Assembly (NCBI GenBank): GCA_051294375.1
Contig: JBJCIZ010000028.1
Location: forward strand, 1,032,100 to 1,096,099
Reading direction: 5' to 3'
Length of the DNA stretch: 64,000 bases
Source of the DNA: Paraspadella gotoi
Lineage: Eukaryota; Chaetognatha
Shown here one piece after another: positions 27,801 to 37,390 of the stretch; position 1 is the stretch's first letter; every line of letters starts with the position of its first letter. Below the pieces are notes generated by a model that ran no database searches, was not told where the DNA came from, and saw only the letters and a list, made by a program, of their open reading frames with translations. Both the position numbers and the translations under genes were made by a program.

Positions 27801-30800
27801 ACTCACTGTTTTTAGATTCAATTTTCAACCAGGGCTGGGCAGCTTAATTTTTATGTTAGAGCTTTTGTAAGTATATCATTCTCTTCATTTTATTAAGGGC
27901 TTTCTGAGGATATTAATATTGTAAATATCTTAATAAATACTTTATTTAAAAAAGTGCTAAAAGTCGAAAAAAGAATTGAATTTAAAAACAGTGAGTTGGA
28001 AAATGAAACCAGATTTTACAAGCCAACTTTCTCCACTCATTGTCAAGGTATATCTTAACTGATCAATATAAAATTTGAACACATAAATGACTTTAATATT
28101 TTCTACTCAACTAATTTTTAAAATCAATGAAATAACCGGCGCTTGTAAAATTGTATTGCCGCCGTTTGAACCGGCGTTCCTGTCCCAGTCTGGTTGTTTA
28201 ATTTTCTCTTTATCTGCTCTCTACTCTCTTGCTCAAATGCCGCACTTCGGAACAAGTCGATCATCGAATCGTTATCCGATATTGCGTTTTCATATTATAC
28301 AATATTCTATAATCAATATAAATTTGGTATAAAAATTCGTCTCATCTTCGAGGTTGTTTTACTTAGCTAATCCCAAATTGTTACCCTCCCACCTATCCTC
28401 TCCAAACGGCCACATCTCTCCCCCTTTCCCCCCTTCCCCCTCTTTTCCCCCTTTCCCCCCCCCTCTCCCCCTTTTTCCCCCTTTCCCCTTTTCCCCCTCT
28501 CCCCTTTCCCCCTTTCTCCCCCTTTCCCCCCTCTACCCCTTTCCCCCCTCTCCCCCCTTTCCCCCTTTCCCCTTCCCCCCCTCTTTCCCCCCTTCGTCCC
28601 CCGCAGCTCCGGCCCCGGCCTCGCCAGCCTTTCCCCCCTCCACGCCTTTCCCCATCTCCACCCCTTTCCCTCCCCCTGCATATCCCCTCCCCCCTTTCTC
28701 CCCTCTAGTCCCCTCTGCCCCCCCTCTCCACCTCTTCCTCTCCCCCTCTCCCCTCTCTCGCACCCCCCTCCTTCCGCCCCCTCTGCACTCCCTCCCTCCT
28801 CCCCTTTCACGCCCCCCCCCCTACTCGCCCCTCTCACTCCCTTATCGTCACCCTCCTCGCCCTTCCCCCTTCCACCCCTCTGCATCCCGCTTCTCCCCCC
28901 TACTCCGCTCTCTCCCCTGTATCCCTCCGCCTGCTCCCCCCTTTCTCGCCTCCCCCCTTTCCTCTTTCGCCCTTCTTCCCCCATTTCCTCCCCTACTAGC
29001 CCCCTGGGTTTCACCGCTGTCCCCCTTCCCCCCTCTCTCCCCCTTTTCCCCTCTCCCCTCTCCCCCTCTTCCCCCTTCCCCTCCCCCTTTTCCCCCCCAC
29101 TCCCCTCCCCCCCACAAACAGCTTCAACTGCCTCGGCTTCACCGCCACCGAACACGCGACTTCATCAAGCGCATCTCGGGCGACCTCGCAGCCTCCGCCT
29201 TCCGTCCTCGTCTCATGATCCTGGACGACAACCGGTTCGTCGGCCGAATCCTGGGTCGACGTCGTCTTGGGGGACGAGGAGGCGGCGCGGTTCGTCCACG
29301 GAACAGCGATCACTTGTAGCTGGGTGGGGGGGGTAGGTCGGTGAGGGTAGCGGGGTGGTGGGGGGGGTAGGTCGGTGGTGAGGGGGGTAGGGTTTAGGGT
29401 GGAGTGGGAGAACTTAACTCGTTTTTCGTCTTTCCTTCTATGAAATTGGTTTAATCAATATATTTTATATTATATTTTTCTTTAAATTACTTTTTAATCC
29501 TTTTTTTTTATTCCTTTTCACTACAGCCGCACCTTCATTTTTGATGATTCCTTTTTTCTCCTTTCTTTTCTATCCATTTTTTTTTATTCGCCTTTCTCTT
29601 CTTTTCCTTCCTTTTTCTATTTTTTCCCAAAGCCTCCTTTTTACCTCACTCTCCTAAATCATCTCCAATGCCTCTCATCCAATGTTAAAATCAACCAATG
29701 AGCCTCTAACGATCCCACTTTTCTTTCCTCCAGGTATTGGAACATCCTGTCCTCGGCCTCCGTCACGACTCGCATCCACGATCGCTTCCCGTCCAAGTTC
29801 ATCCTGGCGACGGAAGCCTGCGACGGTTGGACGCCGCTTGAGCACGACGTCTGGCTGGGGGATTGGTCCAGGGCGCAGGACTACGCCGTCTCTATAATCG
29901 AGGATCTCAACAATTGGGTTCGTCTAAAAGGGGGGGGTTGTTGTTCATTGTGACTGTTATTGATTGTGAATTGTTGTTTTTTTTTTCTCTCTTTTGTCGT
30001 CGATCACATTTTGTGACAAATATTAATCAAGTCAAGTGAAGAAAAGCATCATAGAAGCATTTTATATAGCTTTAAATTTGATTTGCATATCGCAACAATT
30101 TGGTTAGAAAATTTAATCTTTTAAAAGAGACTTTGTTATTCGACCGGTTGCTCATTCTTTCCCCTTTCCCCCGGAATATCTTCCCTCCCCCCTTCCCAAT
30201 CTCTACCCCAATCAGGTGACGGGTTGGACGGATTGGAACCTCGCTCTCGACCTTAACGGGGGACCCAACTGGGCGGAGAACTTTGTCGACGCCGCGATTA
30301 TCGTCAACGCGGAGAAAGTAAGGAGAGAGAGAGAGAGAGATGAATGGGGGTATTGGGGACTCAACGAGGTGGATAACTTCAAAGGAGAAGGTTGGGGGGA
30401 GATAGAGAGAGGGAAGGGAACAGGGTTGTTAAAAAGTCCGGCCCAGTGGGTTATTTTTTTTTTAATATTATTTTTTAAAAAATTGTGTTACAAGTTTTGA
30501 TAGTGTTTTTATAGCTTTTACTTATTTTCACAGTTTAGTTGTCAATGTTAGCGAGTCAGATTTGTAATACACCTATTACACATCAGGGAAAAAGTTTGTG
30601 ATAATTTGAAATAGTTTGTGATCAGACCAGATCATAAAACAATCAGATTCATAATTTACGACAACAATGCCTTTTGGAAGTGGCAGAAAGAAAGGTTCAG
30701 AGTTGGCAAATGTAATCACTAAAAGTTAACTGTGGTCTTTTTGATGAAACGAGCAGTAATAAAATTGTAAGAATTCGAATGCATTTGCAGAAGTGCAAAG

Positions 30801-32903
30801 AAAAGAAAAATAAAAGAGAAGGTTTAGAAATCACAATCTGGCGACCTCGTTTAGCAACTTTTCTGACATTTTAGATTCTGACCTAACAAGTACAAGCTCG
30901 CCCCTAGCTGCAAAACGCTTGTATTAACAATTTTTGTCATGAAAACTCCTGAAAATTTTAAAGAAAAAATTTATTAGCAAGTTTCAAAGTAGAACAATTC
31001 TTTCATTAGTTTTATCAAGTTAATTTGAGAAATTGTATTTTTGACAGAAATATTAGGGGGATTTACATGATCAACAAATTCTGATGTTTCAAAAGAACCT
31101 TCTGGTAAAAGATGAGATCCAACAATATTTCAAAAATGTACTTGTTCTTCTGAAAGACAAAGGTTAGTTTGATGCCCCCATATTTCAAATGAAACAAGAT
31201 GGAATTCAGAAAAAAACCTTATACAAAATACCATTCTTTATATTTATAAATCCGAAGTGAAATAATGCAAGATATGCCGCCAAATATTGGAAAAATAATT
31301 GATGATATAGGCATTAACCGTGAAGCTGATCAGATGAAAAGGTTCATTATTGCTTTCTCTTCTTTCTGGTTCAAATGATATCTGGTTGGGTCTTTTCAAT
31401 GTTGACATTCTTGTCCCAAATCGGAATTCGAAAAAGATTCGAAAAAGCAGAAAAACAACTTTTTGGCTTTCCTGACAGATCACCGTAAGATACCTACCTG
31501 GTAAACGGCGCAGAATCATCGTTAGGTTAAAGAAATGAAGTTTTTTAACAACATTATTTTAGCTATAAGCTAAAAAAAGGATTACTTTCCTCCGAATATG
31601 TTTCTGCCCACACTTTCCAATATAGCGCCACTAGATTGAGGAAAAAACTGTATTTCGCACATTAATAAAAATAATAGCCTACATGCCTCCAGTACCTGAA
31701 TAGTTTCTCTTCATACGTGCCCTGCCAGCTCAGATTACAAAGAACGATGGTTTTTAACGTTTGAGTTTATTTGGTCTAAAACAAGAAATAGACTTGAGCC
31801 AGAAGAAGCCATGGATCTCGTTAAAATTTATTGATCTTTGCTAAAACAGGATTATGGAAAGAGAACAAACATCAAACAAGTGTATGTAAATAGTCACTTA
31901 CATTTAAGTAACAAATTTTGTTAGATCAGAAAATAGAGGCAGATAAAAATTTATGGAAAAAAATCATGTTTAAAAACAAGATAAGGTCAAGCTCGAATCA
32001 AGCGAAGTGTTACAGAAAGATTTACAAGTAAGTCAAATGCTTTGATATTGTTTTGATTTAGTTTTTTTTTTATTAAAGATGTTTTATAATAGAATAATTA
32101 TTATAACAAAAATATAATTTTTTTAAAAGACCCACAAAAAATTTTTTTTTTGGGGGGGGAGGTTTTATTGGGTTGTTTATAACAACACTGGTGGGAAAGG
32201 CGTGAGGAGAGAGAGAGAGAAGAGGACGAGAGAGACACACAAACACACACATAAAGAGACAAACGAATTAGAGAGAAAGAAAGAGGGAGAGAGAGAGAGA
32301 CACAGAGAGAGAGATACACAGAGACAGACACAAAAAAAAAGAGAGAGAGAAAAACTTACAAAGAGAAAGTGTGACAAAAATCATTGATAAATTCCCGTCG
32401 TTAATTAAGGACGAATTTTATCGTCAACCGATGTTCTACGTCTTGGGTCATTTTTCCAAGTTCATTCCGCCTGACTCGGTCGTCCTAGGATCCGAGGTGG
32501 GTCGCCTTAGTTTTTTTTCATTTTTATTTATAATTTATTAAATTAACTATTTTTTTAGTCTTTTTTTTTTAAATTCATTTTCGTTGCTCGATCAGGTCCT
32601 CGGAGCTTCCCGCGTCGGCGCCGTCGCCGTCGAAACTCTAGTCGAAGGCAACAAAACGGCCAAGGTGTGTTTGAGTCACGAGGAAGTAGGAGAAGAAGAC
32701 GACGACCAAGACGACGACGACGACGACAAAGATGACGACGACTGCCCCCTACTCTTCCACCCTTTCCCTTCCAGGTGGTCGTCGTCCACAACCCGACAGA
32801 AGGGGATTTGTCGGCTTCGGCGTCCGACGTCGTCTCAGGCCGACAGTTTCGGTTCGTCTCTCCCGCCAAGTCGGTCGTAACCTTATTGTGGCTCAACGAG
32901 TAA
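18722..32903 (+). CDS. GBA: Lysosomal glucosylceramidase (GH30), 13 exons, with a DIRS-like element in intron 5
   Basis: It hydrolyses glucosylceramide to glucose and ceramide in the lysosome. Exons: 18722-18834, 18926-19024, 19313-19460, about 19591-19699, 20254-20386, 26845-26957, 27191-27362, 29122-about 29323, 29734-29917, 30216-30317, 32410-32496, 32596-32664, 32775-32903. A signal peptide ([20 protein letters not shown]) precedes the N-terminal Cys motif [15 protein letters not shown]. The acid/base Glu is in [10 protein letters not shown] and the nucleophile Glu in [11 protein letters not shown]; other family motifs are [34 protein letters not shown] and [15 protein letters not shown]. 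Exons 4, 5 and 8 carry single-base indels that break the frame ([15 protein letters not shown] and LMILDDNRF fall in different frames), and exon 4 has no clear acceptor. Exons 6-7 and 9-13 are clean. Probably a functional gene with consensus errors; a recent pseudogene is possible. Confidence 0.88.
18837..18887. repeat. (GA)n microsatellite in glucosylceramidase intron 1
   Basis: The GA tract starts immediately at the donor of exon 1 (GGGTGAGAGA) and fills most of the 91-bp intron, so its length changes would directly change intron size. Confidence 0.95.
19975..20210. repeat. GC-rich insert in glucosylceramidase intron 4, possible SINE
   Basis: A moderately GC-rich block between AT-rich flanks, ending in an A-rich run (AAATTTAAAAAAAAA). 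It has no open frame matching the enzyme. No convincing pol III A and B boxes were found, so it is left unclassified. Confidence 0.3.
20716..20920 (+). repeat. Left inverted terminal repeat of DIRS-like element
   Basis: It runs from AATTCTGATATCGG to about CCCTCATCCGGG and is inverted at 25966-26164, with matching blocks such as CTCCCTCCCTCAT and GATCGCGCGTTTATCAGA. The similarity is interrupted by small indels. Confidence 0.85.
21721..21795. repeat. Internal palindrome made of the element's two ends
   Basis: A 27-base arm (21721-21747, CGTGGCGAGGCGGATCG...) is followed after 21 bases by its inverted copy (21769-21795), with 26 of 27 positions matching. The arms equal the extreme right and left ends of the element, joined end to end. 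This resembles the internal complementary region of DIRS elements, which templates circle closure. Confidence 0.75.
25966..26164 (-). repeat. Right inverted terminal repeat of DIRS-like element
   Basis: Inverted copy of the left end, finishing in CGTGGCGAGGCG followed by GATATAGAATT. It lies directly after the recombinase region. Confidence 0.85.
26165..26844. other. Remainder of glucosylceramidase intron 5
   Basis: AT-rich to 26570, then a GC-richer block (26590-26790) with the duplicated word GGACGGGAC / GTCCCGTCCC that could be the edge of another repeat. No coding match. Confidence 0.4.
27575..28200. mobile_element. Inverted-repeat (fold-back / MITE-like) element in glucosylceramidase intron 7
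   Basis: Two arms of about 220-240 bp (roughly 27590-27830 and 27960-28185) are inverted copies of each other, for example GTCATTTATGTGTTCAAATT and CAATGAGTGGAGAAAGTTGG. They enclose a short AT-rich loop. No open frame. A single diverged arm of the same family is found at about 57930-58150. Confidence 0.7.
28420..29115. repeat. C-rich polypyrimidine tract
   Basis: About 700 bp of irregular CCCCTTTCCCC-type sequence immediately upstream of glucosylceramidase exon 8. A 321-residue open frame across it is a composition artefact apart from its end, which overlaps the real exon. Confidence 0.9.
30670..30815 (+). pseudogene. Possible remnant of a BED-type zinc finger (hAT-like)
   Basis: In glucosylceramidase intron 10, two frames give [16 protein letters not shown] and, 60 bases on, [15 protein letters not shown]. 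The spacing of an aromatic WxxF-like start, a Cys-containing knuckle and a final HxxxC resembles a BED finger as found in hAT transposases. Stops and a frame shift intervene, and no transposase core could be recognised in the following 1.2 kb. Weak call. Confidence 0.2.
30816..32200. other. Glucosylceramidase intron 10, unassigned
   Basis: About 1.4 kb of AT-rich intron with no recognised exon or clear repeat. It may be decayed transposon sequence given the finger-like remnant at its start. Confidence 0.4.
32203..32355. repeat. GA/CA-rich low-complexity tract
   Basis: Purine-rich microsatellite mixture (GAGAGA, GACACACAAAC, ACAGAGAGA) just upstream of glucosylceramidase exon 11. Ser- or Arg-rich frames on either strand are artefacts. 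Confidence 0.9.
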
Positions 32904-33039
32904 AACCAGTTTTCATTTTGGTCGTGTCTAATTGATAGACACCTACCCCTCTCCCCCTATCGTCTTAATTTTTTTGTCCCATTGTCAATATAGATTTATA
33001 CTTTTCCGACGCTGCTTCAGACTCGTATTGTCTCTTGGT

Positions 33040-33700
33040 TAGACTGTGCCAAATTTTTCCATCTGTTTAACCGAGTTTAGCACTATAGTACATATTGTGC
33101 CTCGACCATGTACTAATTTTTTAAAAAAAATTTTATGAATTGCTAGCAACAGCTAGCAAAAGTAAAAAAATATTTCTTTTTTTGGACAAAATTTTCATGA
33201 TGTTGTCCGTAAAATCAAATGTAACCGGTCTCATCTTAAAGAGCGCAAAAAATACTATATATACTTATATAATTATATATAATACTTTCTTCATTATTAA
33301 AGCTCTTTTGGGGTTATATCATGTATGTTGCATAAAAATATCGAAGGTTTTAAAGTATCTTTCATTGCTACCTAATATAAACTCAATTAATGGTTTATTA
33401 TTTATAAATTTAAAACAGAAATCATAGTTCAGCAATTTTTTTAAATACTTAAAAAATTGTAGGTTATTTAAGATTGATTAAAAGTTATCTAAAATATAGT
33501 ATTTTTTGCGCTCTTGAAGATGAGACTGGTTACAATTGATTTTACGGATTACATCATAAAAATTTAGTTTTTGAGGGTTGCTAGCAATTAATAACATTAA
33601 AAAAAAAGATGGGGGGGAAAAAATTAGTAGATGGTCGAGACACAATTTTTACTATAGTGCTAAACTCGGTTAAACAGATAGCAAAATTTGGCACAATCTA
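33040..33700. mobile_element. MITE with about 200-bp terminal inverted repeats and TA target duplication
   Basis: The element (33042-33698) starts GACTGTGCCAAATTTTTCCA and ends with the inverse (AAAATTTGGCACAATC), flanked by TA on both sides (33040-33041, 33699-33700). The inverted arms extend to about 33262 and from about 33490. The core is AT-rich and non-coding. TIRs plus a TA duplication point to a Tc1/mariner-mobilised element; the mobilising transposase is not in the window. Confidence 0.75.
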
Positions 33701-36217
33701 CTGTCGATGGCTTTTTAAATTTTTTTGGTTTTCATTCGAAGAAATCTTTTGTTTTTTACCGGGGATCGTTCATATTTCTAGTCCAGTGCGCGTACAAAAA
33801 AAAAAGTCTTGATTTTAAACGTTTAATCTTCTTCATAATTTTAACCTTTTTTTTTGGGGGGGGGAGGGCGATAATCGTCACGTTTATTAATTCGATATCG
33901 AGTCGCCCCCTCTACGGAATTTGAAATTTGTTTTTGTTGTCGTCGTTGTNNNNNNNNNNGTTGTAGCTCTTGTTCCACTCTTCAAAAATTCATCGCCTTC
34001 GATTAATTCGTATTTAAAAAAATGCGCATTTTTTTCTCTTTTTTTTTACCCTTTCTGTTTACGGTATGTGGTAATTACCGTTATTCTTCTGTGATTATTA
34101 ACCCGAACAATGTTAAAGATTGTTAAAAATGCTATTGTTTATTCTATTGTTTGGTGCCTATTTAAATGAAGATTATATTTGAAATTCTTTCTCGATGAAG
34201 TAAATTTTGAAGAGAGATAGTCACAGGTTAGATACGCTAATTCGCTGTTTTAGGTACAATTATTTCTCCAAAGTTTAAGTCATTCATTAAAGCTCCAAGT
34301 CTTAACGCATATATAATTCAATATGAAATTACGAATAGTACCGTAAAGAATACAAAAACATTATTATAGATATACTACGATTGATATTATTCCAAGCTCG
34401 TGAATTTCCAGGTCATTGGGTGATTTAAAAATGTGGGGTAAAATTTTAATTTCGCTGACCGGGGTTTTGGCGTTTTTTTTTTAAATTACTAAAAATATAA
34501 AAGATTTAAAAATTATTGGGTTATTTTAACTTTAGCCGACCGGGGTGAGGGTTAAGATAATTGGGTAATATTTTTTTAAATAAATATTTTTAAATGGTTT
34601 TTGAAAATACCCCAAAACCTTGGTCGGCGAAAATAAAATTTAACCCAATTATTACTTAACTATTCTAACCTTAAATTACCCGTAATCACGATCGGCGACA
34701 GTAAAAGAAACCCAAAAAAAAGTATTCTCTTTTCGTTTTTTAAAATTTGCCACGCCCACATATCAAGTCGGTGGCCAAGCCCACTATTTGGAAAGTCGGT
34801 GGCCACGCTTAAATTTTGATAGTTTGTGGACGTGCCCACTCATTGAAAGACGGAGGTCGTCGTGACGCGCGTGGCGCTGAATGGCGCCGGGCCCATTCCT
34901 GGGATGGCGCCGCGAGAGGATTCCTGGATCAATCAAAAAAAAATAAAGGGATCAAAAATTTGGGACTTATTACAATTATAATAGTAATTGTATCAAATTT
35001 GGGCGCTAACAAACGACTGCGCTACAATGGAACGCGACGAATTTTTCAACAATCTGAACAAAAGAGCATAGCCTCGCCTTAGGCCTTCCTTTGATATTGA
35101 GCCGAGGAAAGAGAGAAGCGAATTTGGGTTCGTGTTGTCGACCGCAAAATTCGATGCGTTGCGTCGATTCCATTGAATATTTGATCTGCGGTGGGAGAAA
35201 AGGTTTTAGGCATCGAGCGTATTGTTAAAATGTTATTATAGCAATAGTATCATTTCGACTCGGGCTGGGTTGGGGATGTAGATCCGTAAACGCTACAAAA
35301 TTTAGGTTTACTAGTATTTCTGAATTACTTTTAATTATGGAATGGGGCAAATTAAAATATACTAAGCGTTGGCGGCCCGAGTTGCAGCCGCAGGCGAGAC
35401 GTTTGCCTCCCAATCCCTGTCGGTCGAATAGCAATGAAATGGGAAGGATTGCGCGACCCACCTACAGATTGGTGCGACTGTCTTGTTCTTATAGCTTAGG
35501 AACTGCTAATTTATGAATGCCTCCTTAATTAATTTTTGACAATTGCTCCCTCTCTTCACATCGTTAAAGCAGAATTAAAAATAGGGCAAAATTCACCAAC
35601 AAGTTTTATTTTGCACAAAAACCCGTTTTCTCGAAAAAAAAAAAGAATACAAGTTTGGAGATCTACATCTCGTATATTTATTCCATTTTGGAGTCTGGGC
35701 GCACGCGATGTCCGGAAGTCTAGTTTTTCTTTCTTGACGAAATAAGAATTGGGTTTTTGGTCTTGAGTTTTTTGGACACTTGGTATCCGTTCCAATTGGT
35801 ATTTTGTTTGAGGAAGTAGCATGCGGAAGGTTGTTCTCCTTTTGTTTACCCTTGGCTCGAAAATTAATGAATTTTAGATCAAGAATGAAATTAAGCATTT
35901 ATAAAATCCAGGATAATGAGAATTGATTTCACTTGATATTAGAGGATACGGTCCTGATAATTTTGGAGTAGATGGGGTTAGGGGTACAGGGGTAACGCTA
36001 TTTTGAGTGAGGAGTTTTATGTTAGGGGTATAAGGGTTGGGGGTCGTGTTGGCGACTTAAACCCAGCTCACCAATTAAGTCACAGTAGATTTCGAACAAG
36101 TGTGAACTAGATTTGCCACACGCCCACGGCATCAGCCATCACATGTAAAGTAAACCCTTTCCTTTTTTTATTTTTTCTTAATGACCAAAATATTAAAAAT
36201 ATTTATATTAAATATCT
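33701..36217. other. Intergenic DNA, mostly unassigned
   Basis: It includes a 10-N gap (33950-33959), a region (34400-34700) with inverted copies of GCCGACCGGGGT / CGGCGAAAATAAAATTTAA that recur at 37550-37670, and a GC-richer block (34740-35100, 35260-35470) with short open frames of no recognisable family. Nothing convincingly coding. Confidence 0.4.
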
Positions 36218-36262
36218 CAAGCGCTGATGAAGACTCGAATTGTTAGAGTCGAAACATGTCTG
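36218..36262 (+). ncRNA. Hammerhead-ribozyme-like motif, best copy
   Basis: CTGATGA (36224-36230) is followed by a 5-bp hairpin GACTC...GAGTC (36232-36250, 9-base loop) and then GAAACATGTC (36251-36260). This is the order of a hammerhead core: CUGAUGA box, stem II, GAAA box, a very short palindromic stem III (ACAUGU) and cleavage after the C of GUC. Such minimal stem III forms are known from Penelope-like elements and retrozymes, where they act as dimers. One extra A between the CUGAUGA box and stem II is a deviation that may lower or abolish activity. Stem I can form at least three pairs (GCG with UGC). Confidence 0.5.
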
Positions 36263-36297
36263 CCTATGAAAAATAAACCGTTGTTCACAAATTCATA

Positions 36298-36609
36298 TTA
36301 AATTTTTTGTAAAATTAAATAGTAAAAAAAACAAACATCCCGATCGGTAAAAGGGCAATTTTTTTCTTTAAACCCATCCCTCTCCCTAACCGCCTCCATC
36401 ACCTCGGGAATTCTGCCACCGACGAACCGATTGGGGACACAGTATTCTCCGCAAGTAAAGTTGGTCGCGTTGAGTTTCGCCGCCATTTCCTCGAAGATGT
36501 CGTTGAAACGGGGCGACTCGCGCACCCAAGCGTCGTGCCTGGGAATTAAAACCGGCGCGGGGTATTTTTGGAAAATCATCAAAAGAAGAAACAATATAAA
36601 ATTATCCAT
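36298..36609 (-). CDS. Unrecognised short open frame with signal-peptide-like start
   Basis: A 103-residue minus-strand frame starts MDNFILFLLLMIFQKYPAPV, which looks like a signal peptide, followed by a GC-rich stretch with NATNFTCGEYC and VPNRFVGGRIPE. The base composition and codon use of 36370-36560 resemble the true exons of the window and not the AT-rich surroundings. It may instead be an internal exon, since CCCAG at its start and GAGGTGATGG near its end could be splice sites. No family was recognised. Confidence 0.35.
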   Translation of the reverse strand: MDNFILFLLLMIFQKYPAPVLIPRHDAWVRESPRFNDIFEEMAAKLNATNFTCGEYCVPNRFVGGRIPEVMEAVRERDGFKEKNCPFTDRDVCFFYYLILQKI

Positions 36610-36736
36610 TCATTTTTAAATAAGCTATCTTAGTATTCACTAATATGATAGTTTTCAAGATATAACTGCTAAATTTTGATTCCAAACTTTTACTTCACCC
36701 TACTGTATATGGAAAATCTTAATTTTTAAGAAATTT

Positions 36737-37390
36737 TTATCGTCGCAAACGCTTTGGTTTTGTTCAGAAGTGGCGTCGTTGTCGTCATCGTCGTCGTTGG
36801 CGTTTCAAATTATAGATCGTCTTTTTTATGATTAAATTTGGGTATATGAAGCTGAAAATTTATATACAGCTTCTCATCATCGATGTGCTTAATATTGAGT
36901 CTGGACAGTTATTAAATATGTTTTGTTTACGTTTTATCAAACAAACAATATTTCTCTCTTTTATTTTTATATTTCTTTCTCTTTTCTTTTTTAATTACAT
37001 GTTTCTCTCCCTCTCTCTTTTCTGGTTCTGCAGGGGCTTATTCTTTCTCTCTCTTTTCTCCTGCTGCTTCTGCCTTTTGATTTTTCTTTTTTTCTGGGTG
37101 CCTCTGCTGCTGCCGTTGCTGATTCGTCTGAAAACGATTTGGTCTTTCTCTGCTCACTTATGCGGGCTAAAAGTTAAACAAGACTTAGCACTTGCTAAAA
37201 ATTAAACTCGAAAATAAGTTATTTTACTGTTTTATATTTATTATTCTTTTTTTCCTTGTTCTTTCTGTTTATAAATTAATTTTCTTTTATCAAATTTGAT
37301 TTTTATAGTATCAAAATTTGTTGTCAATCCAGATTTTTCTTATGCGATTGCGACGATCCTTATGCTTTTAAGATTTTTTATACATCTTTT
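36737..37390 (+). repeat. Dispersed repeat R, copy 1
   Basis: It begins TTATCGTCGCAA.CGCTTTGG, includes TTATAGATCG and CAGCTTCTCATCATCGATGT, then a CT-rich segment with Ser/Leu-coding frames, and ends near GCGATTGCGACGATCCTTAT. Matching blocks occur in the same order at 45738-46690 and in part at 46975-47095 and 50890-51135. No coding content; an unclassified interspersed element. Confidence 0.65.

Noticed and set aside
28354-29319. 321-residue Pro/Ser-rich open frame
   Set aside because: It comes from the C-rich tract; only its last part overlaps a true glucosylceramidase exon.
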